From Sphingomonas hankookensis (GTDB lineage: Bacteria > Pseudomonadota > Alphaproteobacteria > Sphingomonadales > Sphingomonadaceae): a stretch of DNA of 64,000 nucleotides. The notes below the pieces were generated by a model. The model did no database searches, was not told the origin of the DNA, and saw only the letters and a list, made by a program, of their open reading frames with translations. Below, piece by piece: positions 47,376-56,551 of this stretch. Made by a program: the position numbers and the translations under genes. How positions within the stretch are numbered: the first letter of the stretch is position 1; each line of letters begins with the position of its first letter. The stretch covers positions 1,359,501 through 1,423,500 of the forward strand of contig NZ_CP117025.1 in NCBI RefSeq assembly GCF_028551275.1. Reading direction: 5' to 3'.

Positions 47376-50300
47376 AGCAGTTCTCTGCGGGGGCGGGGAG
47401 ACTCGGCATTGAGGTGACGGCGCGCGCGCAGGATGGGGTGGATCCCCGCGGGGGCGGGGGAGACGTATATTTAGTCGACGCGAACCCGGCGTTCCAGGGT
47501 GGATCCCCGCGGGGGCGGGGGAGACCGACTGGCGGCCTGATATACCTGCCCGCCCTGGGTGGATCCCCGCGGGGGGGGGAGACTGTCGTGTCGCGCTGGC
47601 AGTTGTCGGGGCAGGAGGTGGATCCCCGCGGGGGCGGGGGAGACAGTTCCTCATAGGTGAATTTGACCCCGGTATTGGGTGGATCCCCGCGGGGGGCGGG
47701 GGAGACCACGATATCAAATCGGCAACGTCGATCGCTTCGGGTGGATCCCCGCGGGGGCGGGGGAGACTCACGCACCCACTCACGCTTCTGGCGAGCAACG
47801 GGTGGATCCCGCGGGGGGGGGGGGAGACTAGGTGCCGATGGTCGACGCTCCGCCCAGCGCGGGTGGATCCCCGCGGGGGCGGGGGGAGACTGCTATTGGA
47901 AATGTCATATCGAAAGCGTCAAGGTGGATCCCCGCGGGGGGGGGAGACAACGTCATCAACCTGGGGGACGCCGCGAAGTCGGGTGGATCCCCGCGGGGGC
48001 GGGGGAGACAAGCAATATTGGCGGCTTGTGCGCGGCGATACGGGTGGATCCCCGCGGGGGCGGGGGAGACTCAGTTGGTAGAGCATCTCGTTTACACCGA
48101 GAGGGTGGATCCCCGCGGGGGGGGGGAGACGCCGCGCGCGGTCCGCACCGCCTCGACCAAGCGGGTGGATCCCCGCGGGGGGCGGGGAGACGCGATGCCG
48201 CCATCTCGCGCGCGAAGTTGTTCGGGTGGATCCCCGCGGGGGCGGGGGAGACCTGGGCTTCGTCCACCTCTGCATCCCGATGGAGGGTGGATCCCCGCGG
48301 GGGCGGGGGAGACACGAACGGAACGCCGGGGGCGGTGCCGGTGAAGGGTGGATCCCCGCGGGGGCGGGGGAGACAGGCTGGGGAGCTTATCCTTGCCGAT
48401 GATATCGGGTGGATCCCCGCGGGGGCGGGGAGACTGGCACTACGCCGAGGAGCTGATGCACGACACGGGTGGATCCCCGCGGGGGCGGGGGAGACGTCAT
48501 CCCGTGGTCGGAGTTGCTGATATGAAGGGGTGGATCCCCGCGGGGGCGGGGGAGACTCGGCGACGGAGGGCTGAGCGATGGAGATTGGGGGTGGATCCCC
48601 GCGGGGGCGGGGGAGACAAGACAGCAGGGTCGCTACACACATCAGCGAACGGTGGATCCCCGCGGGGGCGGGGGAGACAAGCTCGTCGAGGGTATCCAGT
48701 GTGCCATCGCGGGTGGATCCCCGCGGGGGCGGGGGAGACCATATCTAATCCCATAGCGTAATGTTATGGGAGGGTGGATCCCCGCGGGGGCGGGGGAGAC
48801 ACTGTCACTCGTTGGCGGGTGACGCCTTCCGGGGTGGATCCCCGCGGGGGGGGGAGACCGTGCCGCACCGATCGGCGGCCGCAAGAAGGGGGGGGATCCC
48901 CGCGGGGGCGGGGGAGACTCATACTAGCGTGACTACCCGTATAGTCGGACGGGTGGATCCCCGCGGGGGCGGGGGAGACCGCAACGCGACGGTCGGGGAG
49001 TTCCTGACCTGGGGTGGATCCCCGCGGGGGCGGGGAGACACATACGCGGCAGCGGCTTTTCCGTTCACAAGGGGTGGATCCCCGCGGGGGCGGGGGAGAC
49101 ACGGGCCGCAAGCTCCGCCAGCCGCGCCACACGGGTGGATCCCCGCGGGGGCGGGGGAGACGGCGCGCAACGCGACGCCATATTCCCGCAACGGGGTGGA
49201 TCCCCGCGGGGGCGGGGGAGACGGCACACCATCCGACAACCCCGCGACGATCTCGGGTGGATCCCCGCGGGGGCGGGGGAGACCCGCTTTCGGGCCTGAC
49301 CGATGTGGCGCTGTCGGGTGGATCCCCGCGGGGGCGGGGGAGACGCGGCTTTTCCGATGCGGATCTTCATGGTTTCGGGTGGATCCCCGCGGGGGCGGGG
49401 GAGACGCCGGAGGTCAGGTCGAGCTTTTCGCCGTAGCGGGTGGATCCCCGCGGGGGCGGGGGAGACCGTGCCTGCGGAAGCCGTGACGATCGCATATCGG
49501 GTGGATCCCCGCGGGGGCGGGGGAGACGCCAGAGAGGACGAACAATGACCTTCCGTTCCGGGTGGATCCCCGCGGGGGGCGGGGGAGACTCAAGCTCCCG
49601 ATGGATGCGCTCGAGGGGATCGGGTGGATCCCCGCGGGGGCGGGGGAGACGACGTCCTCGACGAGCAGATGGTCGTCATCTACGGTGGATCCCCGCGCGG
49701 GGCGGGGGAGACAGCATTCCCCTTTACCTCTCAGCTCTTGAACGGGGTGGATCCCGCGCGGGGGGGGGAGACGCGCTTCCTTCCGCGCTGCTTCCGCGCA
49801 GGGTGGGTGGATCCCCGCGGGGGCGGGGGAGACTTCGCATACGGACGTGCCGCTTCTGCCGCATCGGGTGGATCCCCGCGGGGGCGGGGGAGACCCATCG
49901 CCAACGGCGACGATCCCGGCGAACCTGGGTGGATCCCCGCGGGGGCGGGGGAGACTATGTCTCTGTCTCTGTCTCTGTCTCTGGTGAGGGTGGATCCCCG
50001 CGGGGGCGGGGGAGACGCGTTGCGCGGGCGGTGACGCATGAGCCGCTGGGGTGGATCCCCGCGGGGGCGGGGGAGACGGGCTGGTGGCCTCGGAGGGACT
50101 GCAATTAGCGGGTGGATCCCCGCGGGGGCGGGGGAGACATTATCCCAAGTCATCCCCGGAAGGAACTGGCGGGTGGATCCCCGCGGGGGCGGGGGAGACT
50201 TGGTCGGATGCGCGACGATCCAGACCGCGACGGGTGGATCCCCGCGGGGGCGGGGGAGACCTTCTGCTTGTGCGGCTTCATCTTGCGCATTTGGGTGGAT

Positions 50301-50504
50301 CCCCGCGGGGGCGGGGAGACGGCATGCCGCTGCTCGCGCCGGCGGTGATGACGGGTGGATCCCCGCGGGGGCGGGGGAGACGTCAACGAGGCCGGCGAGT
50401 TCAAGTACGGCACGGGTGGATCCCCGCGGGGGGGGGGGGAGACCCGTTCTTGCCCGGCACGTAATCGAAGTCGGTGGGTGGATCCCCGCGGGGGCGGGGG
50501 AGAC
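47376..50504 (-). CRISPR. type I-E CRISPR array, 51 clear repeats plus one decayed terminal repeat
   Basis: Repeats are 28 bases (29 if the usual preceding base is counted) at about 61-base spacing, with spacers of 32-34 bases. On the + strand the repeat starts GGTGGATCCCCGCGGGG and ends GGGGGAGAC. Read from the leader it starts GTCTCCCCCG and ends GATCCACC, a normal I-E pattern with an internal hairpin. Clear repeats start at 47437, 47498, 47558 and so on to 50477. The repeat at 47376-47402 has lost its GGTGGATCC half, marking the old end. The array is read leftward from the leader next to cas2. ORFs across it are artefacts of the repeats. Confidence 0.98.
48071..48103. other. CRISPR spacer matching the D and anticodon arms of tRNA-Val(UAC)
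   Basis: The spacer between the repeats at 48043 and 48104 contains TCAGTTGGTAGAGC (D arm) followed by the hairpin TCTCG-TTTACAC-CGAGA. That is a complete anticodon arm with anticodon TAC (valine). This is a tRNA fragment and not random phage-like sequence. Confidence 0.85.
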
Positions 50505-50566
50505 ACTTGGCGTTAGGTTGGTGAAATTGTTTACCTTTTCAAAGATCGTTGGTCGAGGCTGATTAT
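50505..50566 (-). promoter_or_regulatory. CRISPR leader
   Basis: A 62-base stretch, markedly AT-richer than its surroundings, lies between the cas2 stop and the first repeat. It contains AAATTGTTTACCTTTTC on the + strand. Its position next to the best-preserved repeat and cas2 makes it the leader, holding the array promoter and integration signals. It is short for an I-E leader, so part of the signal may lie inside cas2. Confidence 0.7.
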
Positions 50567-50878
50567 CTAGGGGTTGCGGGAGCTTAGCGCCCGGCGGACC
50601 AGAAGAATGCCGTCATGGGCCACGACGTCCTTGGGCGGTTCGCCGAGCACGGAAAGGCCCAGACCGCCTGCGGAAGCGGGTTCGGCCCAGCACATTACGA
50701 TGCTGCCGCGGCGCAGGCGGCCATGCCATTCCTCGACCACCGTCCAGATGCGGCCGCGCACGCCGGCGCTCATGCGCGGCTGGGCATAGACGCCGGGGGC
50801 GAGTTCGAGCATCGCCGAGCCGAGGAAGCCGCGATAGCGGTCCTCGACGCCGCGGGTGATGACGACGGTCAGCGGCAT
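50567..50878 (-). CDS. cas2e: CRISPR-associated endoribonuclease Cas2, type I-E
   Basis: This 103-residue protein has the I-E Cas2 form: PLTVVITRGVEDRYRGFLGS, LELAPGVYAQPRMSAGVRGR and a short C-terminal tail after WAEPASAGG. With Cas1 it forms the spacer-integration complex. Its start overlaps the cas1 stop (TGATG-type junction). It is the last gene before the leader. Confidence 0.95.
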   Translation of the reverse strand: MPLTVVITRGVEDRYRGFLGSAMLELAPGVYAQPRMSAGVRGRIWTVVEEWHGRLRRGSIVMCWAEPASAGGLGLSVLGEPPKDVVAHDGILLVRRALSSRNP

Positions 50879-51762
50879 CAGGTCGTCGCCCCCGCCGCCT
50901 CGCCGGGCATCAGCAGCCCCTTGATCCGGTCGATCATGCCGGGAATGACGCTGCGCTGCCGGAACAGCAGGGCCGCGCGCTTGCGCACCAGCCGTTCGAT
51001 CGGGGCGGCACCATGCGCCCGCGCCTCCCTGACCGCGCCGAAGGCGATGTCGAGCAGCACGTCGTGGCGGTAGAGGTCGGCGATGTCGAGGACGAAGCTC
51101 TGCCCCGAATCCTCGTGCACAAAGCCTAGTTGCGGGATCGCGCCGGTCGAGGCGACCGCGACGGCGGCAGCGGCGGTCATCGCCGATCCGGCGTGGTTGA
51201 TCGCCTGGTTGGCGAGGTCGCCGGCCTCCGGGTTTTCACGGTCGTAGCGGCGGCCGTTCCACGCGATGCCATGGCGTTCGGCGGCAAGGACATAGGCACG
51301 CTTGATCCGCGCGCCCTCCTGTCCGCGCAGCACGGTGATGTCGCGGGTCCGCACGATCTGACCAAAGCGCATCGCGTACATCGCACGGGCGGTTTCCATG
51401 CGCAGCTTGGGATCGGCCCAGCGGCGGACCTGTGCGCGGGCCAGCGCCGAACTGTCGGGCATCAGCGGCGGCGCGGTGTAGAAGCGGACCGCGCCGTCGC
51501 CGATCGCCGCCAGCGCACAGCCATGGCGCGCCAGCAGCCGCAGCGCGTCATGCGTGACGCTCGACCCCGGTCCCAGCAGCACGATCGAGATGGAATGATA
51601 GGGAATTTGATAATCCCCGGCGACCAGCGCCCCGCCGCCCGCCGTCACGAAGCGAAGACACCCGTCCTCCACCTCCAGCCGCCCGCGATCCAGCCAGACC
51701 AGCCCCTGCCGGTCGGCATGGGGGATGCGCGCCTTTTCGAGGCCGAGGCGACCCGAGAGCAT
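50878..51762 (-). CDS. cas1e: CRISPR-associated integrase Cas1, type I-E
   Basis: This 294-residue protein has the expected length and the metal-binding residues of Cas1: Glu in LRGQEGARIKRAY, His in LGFVHEDSGQSFVLD and the following Asp residues in DIADLYRHD. It inserts new spacers beside the leader. It directly abuts cas6e and overlaps cas2. Confidence 0.97.
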   Translation of the reverse strand: MLSGRLGLEKARIPHADRQGLVWLDRGRLEVEDGCLRFVTAGGGALVAGDYQIPYHSISIVLLGPGSSVTHDALRLLARHGCALAAIGDGAVRFYTAPPLMPDSSALARAQVRRWADPKLRMETARAMYAMRFGQIVRTRDITVLRGQEGARIKRAYVLAAERHGIAWNGRRYDRENPEAGDLANQAINHAGSAMTAAAAVAVASTGAIPQLGFVHEDSGQSFVLDIADLYRHDVLLDIAFGAVREARAHGAAPIERLVRKRAALLFRQRSVIPGMIDRIKGLLMPGEAAGATT

Positions 51763-52533
51763 CTATCCGACCCGGCCCGGCGGGGCGAGCAGCAGCATGC
51801 CGTAACCGAAGCCGGAATGCCGCCCGATCCCCTTGGCCAGCAGCGCGGCGAAGGCGGCGGGATCGGCGATGGTCAGCGTGCCGCCGATGAGCGCGTCCGG
51901 TCCCTCGACGCGGTGGGTGCGGCGGCCTTCGCTACGGTGCGTGTTGCGCAGGGTGCGGGTTCGGCGGAAATGGCGCAGGTCGGCATGGTCGAGCGTCGCG
52001 GCGTCGGCAAGGCGCTTCGCCAGCCAGTCGATATAGACCGCTTCTCGGTCGACCGTATCCGGGTCGCCGCCTGCGCGCGCAACCCGTTCGCGTGCGGCGT
52101 GGTTGGCGTCGATCTCGCCTGCCCCGGACAGCCAGCCGCCGTCCCGCTCGGTCCGCGCGGCGCGGGCTGATTTGCCGAAGCGCACGACGGGCCGCACGCG
52201 GACCTCGAAACCGAAGCGTGCGCCTTCGCGCCAGCGTTCGGGCATGGGGCGCAACGCGGGTTCGCCGTCGAACAGCGCGTCGATCACGGCATCGGCGGGT
52301 GGCAGCGCGGCAGCGTCGGCGAATTCCGCGCGGTCGTGGACATAGCCGAGCAGATGCGGGCCCTTTTCATGATCCGGCAGGAAGCGGAACGGGCGCGGCG
52401 CAGCATCGCCGAACCGGGCGAGCAGGGCAGCATGGAGCGCATAGCCCAGATCCTCGTCGCTCAGCCGCCGCGCCACGGCGAAGCCGGCCAGCGCATGGAC
52501 ATGGATGCCGATGCGGGCGAGATGCAGCGTCAC
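51763..52533 (-). CDS. cas6e: CRISPR RNA endoribonuclease Cas6e (CasE)
   Basis: This 256-residue protein has two ferredoxin-like halves and the C-terminal Gly-rich loop GIGRHSGFGYGMLLL of Cas6e. It cuts the pre-crRNA within the repeat hairpin and stays bound to the crRNA in Cascade. The start is the GTG at 52533, overlapping the cas5e stop (GTGA). The upstream frame is a shadow of cas5. Confidence 0.94.
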   Translation of the reverse strand: MTLHLARIGIHVHALAGFAVARRLSDEDLGYALHAALLARFGDAAPRPFRFLPDHEKGPHLLGYVHDRAEFADAAALPPADAVIDALFDGEPALRPMPERWREGARFGFEVRVRPVVRFGKSARAARTERDGGWLSGAGEIDANHAARERVARAGGDPDTVDREAVYIDWLAKRLADAATLDHADLRHFRRTRTLRNTHRSEGRRTHRVEGPDALIGGTLTIADPAAFAALLAKGIGRHSGFGYGMLLLAPPGRVG

Positions 52534-53258
52534 GGCGTCACCCCCGGCCAGTCGAGCCGCCCGACCGTCACCCGGCGCAGCCCTGCATGGACACCGGCGG
52601 GCCAGTGGCGTTCGTCGGTCAGTTCCTCGTCCTGCGTGTTGCTGGTGGCGACGCTGCCGGTCGGTTCGCCGAACGGCCATTGCGCGCGGATCGTGGCGGG
52701 TTGGAGTTCGATCATTGCGAACCCCAGCGCCAGCGCGTCGGGAATGGTGTCGGCGTCCACCATGGCGAGCAACAGCGGTCGCGACGGCAGGAACGGCTTG
52801 CGGCCGAGGAACAGCGGGCGTTCGGGCCGGGTCAGCGCCTCGGCCAGCGTGGCAAGATCGGGCGCTTCGTCGGCCGGTTCGAGGCGACAGGCGATCAGAA
52901 CGCGGGCATCGGCGTCCATGTCGCGATAGCGGATGTGCGGCGATTTATAGGTATCGGCCCCGCCCGCGCGCCCCTCCACCCGGCCGCGCGTGGTCCAGCC
53001 GCGATCGTTTGCGCCGAGCTGCGCGGTCTGGAACTCGCGTTCGCGGCGCCCCTCGGCCACGCGCGCCGATCCGATCACCAGCCGGTCCTGCAAGGCGGCG
53101 TGCGCGTCGACGTCGAAGCGTTCCCAGCCGAGCGCATTGGCGAACAGGCCGGCGACCATCGATTTCGACGGAAAGTCGCGCACCACGCCGTAAGCATCGA
53201 CCAGATCGCCGCCGAAGCTCATCAACGGCGCGTCGCAATCGAGCAGCAGGTGTTTCAC
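52530..53258 (-). CDS. cas5e: Cascade subunit Cas5e (CasD)
   Basis: This 242-residue protein starts at a GTG (KHLLLDCDAPLMSFGG). It shows GVVRDFPSKSMVAGLFANAL, typical of Cas5e, which binds the 5' handle of the crRNA. The gene overlaps the cas7e stop and the cas6e start by four bases each. No HNH nuclease is fused. Confidence 0.94.
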   Translation of the reverse strand: MKHLLLDCDAPLMSFGGDLVDAYGVVRDFPSKSMVAGLFANALGWERFDVDAHAALQDRLVIGSARVAEGRREREFQTAQLGANDRGWTTRGRVEGRAGGADTYKSPHIRYRDMDADARVLIACRLEPADEAPDLATLAEALTRPERPLFLGRKPFLPSRPLLLAMVDADTIPDALALGFAMIELQPATIRAQWPFGEPTGSVATSNTQDEELTDERHWPAGVHAGLRRVTVGRLDWPGVTP

Positions 53259-54469
53259 GCAGCCGCGTCCCGCACGACCGACCCGGCCCATGCCGCCAGT
53301 TCGCGCAAGCTGCCATTGGCGACTTCGGGCACGGCGAGGTCGGGCAGGGCGGCGAGGCGGCGCGCCTCTCCGGTTTCGTACATCCGGTCGAGGTCGGTGA
53401 GGTGGCCGGCCATCGCCTGTGCCGTGCGGTGGCCGAGCGAGCGGTTGGAGGTGCGGTCCTCGGTCGCGATCGCATCGCGAAAGGCGTTGGCGAGGGTGCG
53501 CGGCTGGCGGTCGCCGGCCTCGACCAGCACCAGTTCCGCGCGGCTGTAAGGCGCGGTCGACCCCTTCTTCGCGCCGGGCGAGATTTCGGCGACGAGGTGA
53601 ACGAGATGCTCGACCACCTGTGCGGCCAGCGTGCGGTCATGGTCGCCGGCCCAGTCCTTGCGGTCGCAGCCGGTCAGGTTGGAGACGAGCAGCGGCACGT
53701 CGACCACGACATAGCCATAATAGAGGCCGGAGGTCAGTTCGGTGTCGAACACGCCGGCCGCGCCGGCATCGTCGCCCTGTTCGCGGTCGCTGAGGTCATC
53801 GACCACGGTGAAATAGTCGGTCTCGGTCTGCATCGCATGGACGGTGAAGGCATGGGCGACATGGATCGCGGCGTCGCGGTTCGCCTTCGTATCGCTGGTC
53901 ACCATGCGGCCGAACAGGGCTGCCTCCAGCGAGGCCGCCAGAAGATTCTGGTCGCGCAGCTGGTTGAGATTGTTCTTCTGTTCCTTGACCCAGACGTCCG
54001 CCGCCGCCTTCACGCCCGCCGCGCTCCCGCTTTCGGCGAGCAGGCGTTCGGCCTCTTCGCGCAGCCATGCCAGTTCGGGGCGGCCGAACAACAAGGCCTG
54101 ACGCTGCTGCTTGTCCTTGGCATTCTTGCCGTAGAATTTGGTGATGAAGGCTTCCTCGACCGCATCGACCATGGCGCCGTCGAAACGTGCCCGCAGCGGG
54201 CCGGTGACCTCGCGTTCGATCGCCTGTTTGGAGCGGACGCCCTCGACGCCGTTCTGCCTGGCGAGTTCGTGCAACGCGTGGCGGTCGTCGGCCATGCGCC
54301 AGTGGCGCTTGAGGCATTGCGACGACACGCGGGTGCGGGTGGCGGTGCCGAAGGGCAGGCGCTTGGCAAGGCCGGCATCGTCGCGGTTGAGCAGCGCGCC
54401 GGGCCATGCGGCGAGGAAATGGATCTGGATGAGTTTCGGCACGATGCCGTCGGTTGCGGTGGTCGTCAT
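53255..54469 (-). CDS. cas7e: Cascade backbone subunit Cas7e (CasC)
   Basis: This 404-residue RAMP protein forms the helical backbone along the crRNA. IQIHFLAAWPGALLNRDDAG, TRVSSQCLKRHWR and the AALFGRMV/DAAIHVAHAFTVHA segments are typical of CasC. The ATG at 54469 is the family start, 11 bases after cse2. Confidence 0.95.
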   Translation of the reverse strand: MTTTATDGIVPKLIQIHFLAAWPGALLNRDDAGLAKRLPFGTATRTRVSSQCLKRHWRMADDRHALHELARQNGVEGVRSKQAIEREVTGPLRARFDGAMVDAVEEAFITKFYGKNAKDKQQRQALLFGRPELAWLREEAERLLAESGSAAGVKAAADVWVKEQKNNLNQLRDQNLLAASLEAALFGRMVTSDTKANRDAAIHVAHAFTVHAMQTETDYFTVVDDLSDREQGDDAGAAGVFDTELTSGLYYGYVVVDVPLLVSNLTGCDRKDWAGDHDRTLAAQVVEHLVHLVAEISPGAKKGSTAPYSRAELVLVEAGDRQPRTLANAFRDAIATEDRTSNRSLGHRTAQAMAGHLTDLDRMYETGEARRLAALPDLAVPEVANGSLRELAAWAGSVVRDAAA

Positions 54470-54480
54470 GCGGAATCCCC

Positions 54481-55005
54481 TCAGTTCGATTTGGCCTGCG
54501 CGGCGTAATAATGCCGCGCCATGCGCAGCCGGGCGGCGTCCGATTTGACCGGATCGCCGCCCAGCAGGTGATAGATGTCCCACAAGTTCACCGGTTGCCG
54601 CTCCCGCGACAGGATGCGGACGGCCAGCGCCAGTTGGTCGCCCAGCGCCTCCCCCCGGCTGGCGAGCAGGCGCAGCAGGCGTTTTTCGGAAAAGCTCGCC
54701 TCGAACAGCGCGGCACCGACGCCGCGCCGTTCGTCATGCGCGTAGAGTGCGGCGGTGCCCGACAGCAGCCCGGCGAAATGGCCGATCAGGCGCAAGCGGG
54801 TCCAGTCGTCCTTGATCCGCGACTGCGGGACCTCCGCGCGCAGCAGCGTCTTGATTGCGACGGCATCGGCGGCGGGCGATTTGGTCAGCTCCATCCGGCG
54901 CAGCGCGGCGCGGTCGCCGCTCGACATGCCCTTCATCTGGCGCGAGATCGACGTCATCCAGTCGTCCGGTGGGGCCATGTTCGCGGTGGCGGGATTACTC
55001 GCCAT
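54481..55005 (-). CDS. cse2: Cascade small subunit Cse2 (CasB, Cas11e)
   Basis: This 174-residue, largely helical protein has the Cse2 pattern GDRAALRRMELTKSPAADAV in its N-terminal half, FSEKRLLRLLASRGEAL in the middle and LWDIYHLLGGDPVK near the end. It stabilises target-strand displacement in Cascade. It overlaps cse1 by 11 bases. Confidence 0.92.
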   Translation of the reverse strand: MASNPATANMAPPDDWMTSISRQMKGMSSGDRAALRRMELTKSPAADAVAIKTLLRAEVPQSRIKDDWTRLRLIGHFAGLLSGTAALYAHDERRGVGAALFEASFSEKRLLRLLASRGEALGDQLALAVRILSRERQPVNLWDIYHLLGGDPVKSDAARLRMARHYYAAQAKSN

Positions 55006-56551
55006 GTTCGGCCTCCTCGACCCATTTCTTCATTTCATAATGCAGCAGCGATCCGGCGCGGGCGCGTGCCGGGACCCGGCGGACTTCGGTGCCCGGCGCG
55101 GCTTCGGCGGCGATGTCGAAAATGTCGCCGGCGAGATCGCGCAGCGTCTCGCGCCATGCCATGCGGTGATTGTCGTCGGTCGCGGCGACCTCTTCCCAAA
55201 AGGGGGCATTGAAGAAGATGCCGTCGACCGCTTCGTTGAAGCGGTTCATCCAGCGTTCGATCTTCTTCTTGGCGCCGTCATCGTCCAGCCGCGCCTTGTC
55301 CGGCCCGCCCTGTACCAGCGAGATCAGCGCGCGGCTGAGGCGACGGCTGGCCTGAAAGCCTTCCTCCGCCCGCTTGCCCGCAACCTCGCCGATGCGGTCG
55401 AGGGGCAGGCGGCGGCCATCGGCGTCGCGCAGCGCGCCCGGCGTGCGGATGGTGCGGCGGTGCAGCCCTTCGGTCTTGCCCTGTCCGCGCACCAGCGCGG
55501 CGGCGACGATAGCGAGACCTTCGCGGTCGTCGGCGGGGTCGGGTTTGGCGAGATGGGGCAGGGTGATCTTCTTGGCGTCGAGCAGCGTCGCCATCTGGCG
55601 ATAGCCGAAGCCCGCGCCGGTCGGCGTGTGGCTGGTCGATCCGTCCGCCTTCATCGGTGCCCAGGGGTCGCGCGTGTTGCCCTTCAGGTCGGAGGCGGCG
55701 ACGCGGGCGCATTTCGATCCGGCGGCGAGCGCTTCGATCGCGTCGCCGCTGCGTCGCAGCCGGATGCGGCGGCAGATTTCGACATAGAGTTCGTCGAGCT
55801 TGCCGTAATCGAGCGAGAGCGTGCCGTCCCAGGGCACGGTCCACAGCAGCATCGTGCCGGTGCGTCGGTCGGGCCGGGCGCGGGCATCGGCGACGAGGCG
55901 TTCGACATCGCGCCGGAATGCGCGGGCGGCACCACCGGTCGGGCGGATGCCGAGGCTCATGCGGCTGGCGAAGCCGCCGTTCATGCGCGAGATGCCGTAA
56001 TTGCCGGCGCCGAGGAACCCTTCGGTCGTCTGCAGCGTGACGAGGGCGAACAGCCAGTCCTCGTCGCTCGCCGCGACCATCCGTTCCTGTTTCAGGTCGT
56101 GGTTCTTGGCGGTGACGAGCATGTCGAGCGCGTCGGGGGTGGGGATGCGGTTCTTGTACGCCGCCCGGTCGGTGGGCTGAACGGTCGGCGGCTGGAGCAG
56201 GGCGGGCTTCGACCAGTCGTCGACGACGAGGTCCCATGCCTCCGGCTGGTCGGGAGTGAGGGCGAGCAGCAGGTCGCGCCATGCCGCTTCGGTGGCGGGA
56301 AACGTATCGGTGCCGGCATGGGTCAGCGCGAGGGCGGCGACCTGTACGGTGAAGGCGTGCCACGGCTCGCGCTGGTGGGGGCGGAGCGCGGGGAAGCTCC
56401 ATGCCTGTCCGCCCGCGAGCGCGGCGAAGGCGGCGAACAGGCTGCCGCGATGCGTGTCGCCTTGTTCGTCCCGCCAACCGATCATCTGCCCCTCCGCCGG
56501 GGACAAGGGAGCCGGATCGGGGGCTTGCGTCAAGGCTTTACGATCAGTCAC
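54995..56551 (-). CDS. cse1: Cascade large subunit Cse1 (CasA, Cas8e), variant N-terminus
   Basis: The 518-residue protein carries Cse1-like segments NHDLKQERMVAASDEDWLFA and GFLGAGNYGISRMNGGFASR and a helical C-terminus. The N-terminus (PALRPHQREPWHAFTVQVAA) lacks the NLL-x-WIPV start of E. coli CasA. It recognises the PAM and would recruit Cas3. The likely GTG start at 56551 overlaps drmB by eight bases; ATG at 56485 is an alternative. No cas3 gene precedes it. Confidence 0.88.
   Translation of the reverse strand: MTDRKALTQAPDPAPLSPAEGQMIGWRDEQGDTHRGSLFAAFAALAGGQAWSFPALRPHQREPWHAFTVQVAALALTHAGTDTFPATEAAWRDLLLALTPDQPEAWDLVVDDWSKPALLQPPTVQPTDRAAYKNRIPTPDALDMLVTAKNHDLKQERMVAASDEDWLFALVTLQTTEGFLGAGNYGISRMNGGFASRMSLGIRPTGGAARAFRRDVERLVADARARPDRRTGTMLLWTVPWDGTLSLDYGKLDELYVEICRRIRLRRSGDAIEALAAGSKCARVAASDLKGNTRDPWAPMKADGSTSHTPTGAGFGYRQMATLLDAKKITLPHLAKPDPADDREGLAIVAAALVRGQGKTEGLHRRTIRTPGALRDADGRRLPLDRIGEVAGKRAEEGFQASRRLSRALISLVQGGPDKARLDDDGAKKKIERWMNRFNEAVDGIFFNAPFWEEVAATDDNHRMAWRETLRDLAGDIFDIAAEAAPGTEVRRVPARARAGSLLHYEMKKWVEEAEHGE

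Noticed and set aside
47402..50562. Long open frames of 80-290 residues on both strands rich in GGSPRGRGR or PPPPRGSTR repeats
   Set aside because: They are translations of the 61-base CRISPR repeat-spacer units; frame lengths follow the repeats and there is no start signal or family resemblance.
52530..56551. HNH nuclease fused to Cas5 or Cas8, as in known I-E variants without cas3
   Set aside because: Lengths (242 and 518 residues) and sequences show no HNH motif or extra domain.
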